From the NCBI GenBank assembly GCA_034190875.2, contig CM067346.1:11413091-11477090 (forward strand): DNA of 64,000 nucleotides, written 5' to 3'. Under the pieces are notes generated by a model. The model saw nothing but the letters and a program-made list of their open reading frames with translations, ran no database searches and was not told where the DNA came from. The stretch is from Urechis unicinctus (lineage: Eukaryota; Annelida; Polychaeta; Xenopneusta; Urechidae). Each line of letters begins with the position of its first letter. The first letter of the stretch is position 1. The position numbers and the translations under genes were made by a program. Shown here piece by piece: positions 59,701-64,000 of the stretch.

Positions 59701-61859
59701 CTCAATATAAGAATCCGGATGGCATACAAGCGGTCTACGTCATTGGCACGTACTACGATCATCAGGTTGCAATAAAATAGTGACGTTATTGCGCTAACAC
59801 TGCAGTGTCTATCCAATGACAATGGGAATTCCTCTTGTGCCATTTGAATTAATCAGGGTGATTTATTAAGCATAATGTTGACATTGCCTAATTCACTGAA
59901 AACATGGTTGCTGCTTTACGCATTCTCACGAGGCAGATGCGAACATGGACAACATTGTTTAACGGGGTTATTGAGCCTTCACATAGTTATCTTTTTTAGT
60001 AATGAGTTCTCAAACGGGACATTGCTGTACATTGTGGTATTAATTCGACTTTTTGACGACAAACATCGTATTAATAATTAGCGTCGACAAACAATAAATA
60101 ACAAAATACTACACATGGTGTTGTACATTTCCGAGTCATTGAGAAATCAATAACCAATAACTCGACGCTAATTATTGATATGATGTTTGTCTCTAGAGGA
60201 GATGTTTACAAACAAATAGTTGTGAGCTAATTCTTTATTCGCTTGTTAAATGTTGTCGCGCGGAATATGCACTTCTCACAAACATAAGCTATGATGATAT
60301 GTCAAGGACAACAACTACCCTCATATAACCCAAGAGCATTTTGAATGTCAAGCAAATACATCTAATTACATCCCATCGCCCGAGGTCGGCAATCCAAAAC
60401 AAGAAAGCAAATCATTACATAACTTAATATCGTTATTGCTAATATCGGTTTTCTCATTTACTTAAGTCGCAAGTAGAAAACTGCGCGGGGATATTCATAG
60501 CTAAGTCTTCATCGGCCATAACGTTATGAGCTGGACCTATGCTAATAGGTTGCCAAAGACTAGTCCGGGTAACACAGCGAGTTGATGTATCCTCTGTGGA
60601 TATGCAGGTAAGAGACGGTCCGAATTGGTCACTATGAGATTATCAATCGCATTAAAAATATCAACAACAGGGCCTTTCCAATTATATGAATTCAAAGGTA
60701 GGATCAAACCCATGGGAATCAAAATTCATTTAACGATAAAAGAGCCTCATTATTTCACTAAACTCGAGATGCCAATACGCTCTTTTTCGTTGTTTTTCAC
60801 GGCACCAAAGATTTATTGTACATCGATTGCATAGGCTGTCGGCATCCATCTTCGTTGGATCCCTGTGCATGACATCGTCCTGTATTGCCATTAATAACAG
60901 TACAATTGCATTTAAAAGAAATTCTCATGTCACGCAAGCTCTGCGAACATAATGGACAGCAATTGTACTGGCTGTTATTAAATGCAATATGGTTTACACC
61001 TGTGGGATTGGTTTATTTCGCACGAAACCACGCAATTACAGCCAACAATTGGAAAGCAACAAGCTGTCGCTAATGTCCCACAGCACACATTTGGGACGTA
61101 AATGCATTTCCAATTCTGAATGGTCAAAGACTGGCAGACGGGTTACGGTGTAGCTTTCACACATCATCAGGTTAATAGAAGGCCAAGCTAAGGTCAGAAG
61201 CGATGCAGTTACAACAAATATGCTATTGAATCTACTTTGGTGATGCTTATTTGATAGTAGAGGCCTCATGTATGGTATATGAAGCCGTGTTAGCCTTCCA
61301 GCAGCCAGAGTAATTCACAAGCAATCACCAGAATAGCATAGCCGTGTTCGCAATGTTACAGGCAAATACCAGTGCTAAGTTTATTTGATTTACAAAATGA
61401 AAGGCACATAACATGTTACAAATACTATGCTGGCGCATCACGATTTTCAGCGTAAGTATATGGTTTTTATTATTCACATCAATCTGATTCTTTAGAATTT
61501 AAACATTCAGCTCAATTTGTATGTGATAGCTGTGAATTTGATTTTGTCAATTGACAAGCGACTTTCAACGATTTAGATGTTAACAGGTGAGCGTCAGGTA
61601 AGTGTCAAAAAGTCTAATTATCCTGTTATAACATACTGCTAATGCAATGTAGCATACAGGTACTTGCTGGTCATTACACACCGACTTAGTGTTGAAGCAA
61701 TATGTAAATCTACAGTATTGATTTATAGACGGCTTAAAGATATGAGAACGATTTATGACTGATAATTTAAGAGGATTGATTTATACCCTGCTATTGTTGG
61801 TTAACTGAGTGCCCATCAAGGATGCACGAAGGACACCAAAGCTCGGCGTCAAAAACGAT
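56800..61859. repeat. Long-period repeat cluster, segment V
   Basis: Block 1 (56800-57010), S twice (57330-57470 and 57480-57650), 2 (57760-57890), 3 (57960-58050, shortened), 6 (58125-58240), 7-8 (58245-58450), 9 (58460-58700), 10 (58760-58920), 11 (59080-59200), 12 (59230-59400), the block shared with 47980-48540 (59400-59830), 22/23 (60900-61400), 24 (61500-61800) and 25 (61815-61859). Blocks 4 and 5 are deleted between block 3 and block 6. No gene supported. Confidence 0.7.
60058..60191. repeat. Inverted repeat with 30-bp arms
   Basis: Arms 60058-60087 and 60162-60191 are reverse complements with a few mismatches (GACAAACATC...TTAGCGTCGA paired with TCGACGCTAA...GATGTTTGTC), separated by about 74 bases. 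A related single arm occurs at about 55210 (TTAGCGTCGACCAG). Confidence 0.75.
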
Positions 61860-63530
61860 TTGAATTTGCACTGAATATCCAAAGGATATGATTAAAGCAA
61901 CGATGCTATGGAAACAGCATGGGTCATTAATTAATCCTATATTCATTGACAAACAAATATACACAGACATTTACGTTGAATCTAATAGGGAGGAGTAAAT
62001 ATTGTCAGCCGAGTTTTAGCTTAGCATAATGTGAAACGTGTAGTGGTGAGAAATTCAATGAAATGCAACCGTCACATGATGAGTGAGTATACGATTATTT
62101 TTTAACGTAAGCTGATATGCTTGTGGGTTATCTGCTGTCAGTGATGAGTAGGCACACCTACAATATCCAGCACGCGATAATGCTGAATATACCTCCATAA
62201 CTCGCCTTATTTGACGACCTTCGAGGTCTCTTTTTCCCCTTATATGGCATCACGCACCAGATTGTTCACATCTTTGATATGAAAGCATATCGTATGTGAG
62301 AGACTCACAATTCATTGAAACAATTGCCATTAGCACTAATGTTTCTAAATAGTATCAACAATGGGACAAAAACTCGTCCATCATCTTGCAAAATCTACAA
62401 TAATAGTCGATTGCTGTGAATGACTGTGTGACTTCCATTGTTCTGATCACGATCAGATATTGCAGCAGTGCAGTTAGCTGCTTCTTGTTATGCACGGTTA
62501 TACATCCTACCATTTTGACCACCTACAGCATAGTCACACTTCCCTAGAGATTATATGTATTAGGCGTTAACAGCAATATGGTTATTGCACAAGTGAATAG
62601 ACTTAAGAACTACTTAGCACAGCGAATTTCTCGTTTTTACAGTCATTAATGCATAAACGTATTTAAATTTTGATATGGAAGGATTTATATGACAATGCTT
62701 GATTCTAGCTCTGATCGGTGTCGATTCCCTCGTTTTTCTATATTTCAGTATCCATGAAAGCTCATTAAATTACTCGTCTCTGTATGGCATTGTGTATGGG
62801 TATATGTATTTACACCATGAAGATAAATATTTGTAAATTTCAATGTGTTTAAATGACGTACTTTTCTGTAACTTTTGTTCTATTTTCACGGTTCCCTCTG
62901 AAATGATATAACATGGTGACATAACACTATGCATGTTATTTGTCCAGCTAGTTTCCCTTATAACGCGATACAGAGTGATATCCGCAGACGGATTAGCTAT
63001 GCTATGCTGTCTCTGAGGCGTTGGCTGCTCAGATTGGCCCCTTAATCGAATTGGGTAATTCCTATAATCCTTGATAATTATGAGACCAGAGAGGATTTCG
63101 ACTGCAATGTGAAGTGATCACGTAATCATTCATATTTTGTAATCCCCAGGCTTGTATTGTCAATATTTATTCGCCTTTTTCTAAAAATGCAACGCTTTTT
63201 CCACAGCTCTGTGATCTCAGATTCAGACAGGGCAGTCAGGGGTTAGTCTGCATGGCTTAAATGGGGTCTGAATGCTTAATGACTTACTTTTTCAGTTAAA
63301 TGTGATTTGTGATACGTGCTGGTATTGCGTGGTGTGGCTCAATTGGACTTGCCGCAGACATCGTTATACAGTATTATGTGCTAAGTGAGCTTAATCGTAT
63401 GGATTCTGGATTAATTTTCAGTAAATCATTGGTGCCGATTATCATCCAACGTAAGTAGTTAATACTGGTCTTAGTCGGGCAAATTATATAAAGTAATTAT
63501 CCTTAATTCAATGAGGATAAGTCATCGTTA
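61860..63530. repeat. Long-period repeat cluster, segment VI (partial)
   Basis: A further cycle begins: shortened block 1 (61865-61960), block S (62140-62330, CACGCACCAGATTGTTCAC) and the block shared with 28620-28790 and 35050-35190 (62370-62530). After about 62600 I find no clear partners. No ORF of note. Confidence 0.65.
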
Positions 63531-64000
63531 CGGTCACCCATGAGTCCATGCATATATTCATGTGATATAGGACATGTGACACCTCTCCCGATGTCATTCG
63601 TCTTAACCTCTCGCACCAACCTATCTGTATTATTCCTTGGTCAACGCCTCAACCTCTCATCTATCTTTAATGACCCCCGCTCCATCGAATGCCATAATTC
63701 TACCTCTTTCGCCTCCCTCCTTCTAGAATGCTCTTACTTATCACCAACGAGTCAGCTCGGCGCGTTTCCGACCGAGCACTACACGATGTTGCACTCTGAT
63801 ACTCGCTTCTCGTCTTCTTTACCTTTTCAGCTGACCCGCTATCACCAGAACCATCAGGGGTTAATGTTCTAGTATCCCAGGTTTCACCGCAGAGTTCACA
63901 GCATTAACCTTCATCCTACCATACAACTCCGCTAGTTCTCTTTACTGAATGCATGTAGACATAGAGTCCGATTTCGCAGCATTCCCCACACTGACACCCG
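63531..64000. other. Pyrimidine-rich segment at the right edge, unidentified
   Basis: Composition shifts from AT-rich to C/T-rich on the plus strand. One frame of 110 codons (63540-63872) is open but has no motif, and its Ser/Leu/Thr-rich makeup is what C/T-rich sequence gives by chance. It may be the edge of another element continuing past the window. Confidence 0.35.

Noticed and set aside
63540-63872. 110-codon ORF at the right edge
   Set aside because: Ser/Leu/Thr-rich composition follows from C/T-rich DNA; no domain or neighbour evidence.

Overview
This is a gene-poor, AT-rich stretch of a eukaryotic genome built almost entirely from decayed mobile elements and repeats. Metazoan-type elements (a Ty3/gypsy pol, a PIF/Harbinger transposase, a CR1/L2/jockey-like LINE, HTH_4 + DDE_4 transposases, a Polinton-like capsid remnant) and GT/AG-like exon edges point to an invertebrate animal, probably marine. 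The species cannot be named from sequence alone. I see no convincing single-copy host gene, tRNA, rRNA or CRISPR array.

Region 1 (1-5.2 kb): the 3' part of a Ty3/gypsy-like retroelement (RT, RNase H and integrase, with one frame break), its purine tract and a probable 185-bp LTR. A broken PIF/Harbinger transposase follows on the minus strand.

Region 2 (5.56-13.79 kb): three head-to-tail copies (2.1, 3.04 and 3.06 kb) of an unclassified element. Its ends form inverted repeats of about 90 bp rich in self-palindromic GTACGTACCTCGA half-sites. Copies abut without spacer, and the first has an internal deletion of about 0.84 kb.

Region 3 (13.79-20.9 kb): a mosaic. A satellite with a period of about 155-180 bp lies in forward orientation (13.79-14.36 kb), inverted (15.64-16.86 kb), and as one forward monomer (20.80 kb). 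Between the arrays are two exons of an unrecognised, probably transposon-borne protein. They are followed by a frame-broken DDE_4 transposase and by a divergent pair of remnants, one coiled-coil ORF and one Polinton/Maverick-like capsid ORF.

Region 4 (20.9-63.5 kb): the most unusual part. At least twenty sequence blocks recur in the same order several times as diverged, non-coding direct repeats, so this looks like an old array of multi-kilobase units. Two later insertions sit in it: a 4.3-kb LINE (24.19-28.51 kb), whose empty site can be read from other copies of the unit, and a DNA transposon of about 2.5 kb (44.04-46.50 kb). A (TA)n tract of 161 bp lies at 51.05 kb.

Region 5 (63.53-64.0 kb): a pyrimidine-rich change of composition at the right edge, not identified.

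The coding pieces do not form a pathway. They are layers of insertions, most inactivated by frameshifts, stops or deletions. All block comparisons were made by eye, so boundaries are approximate, generally to tens of bases.
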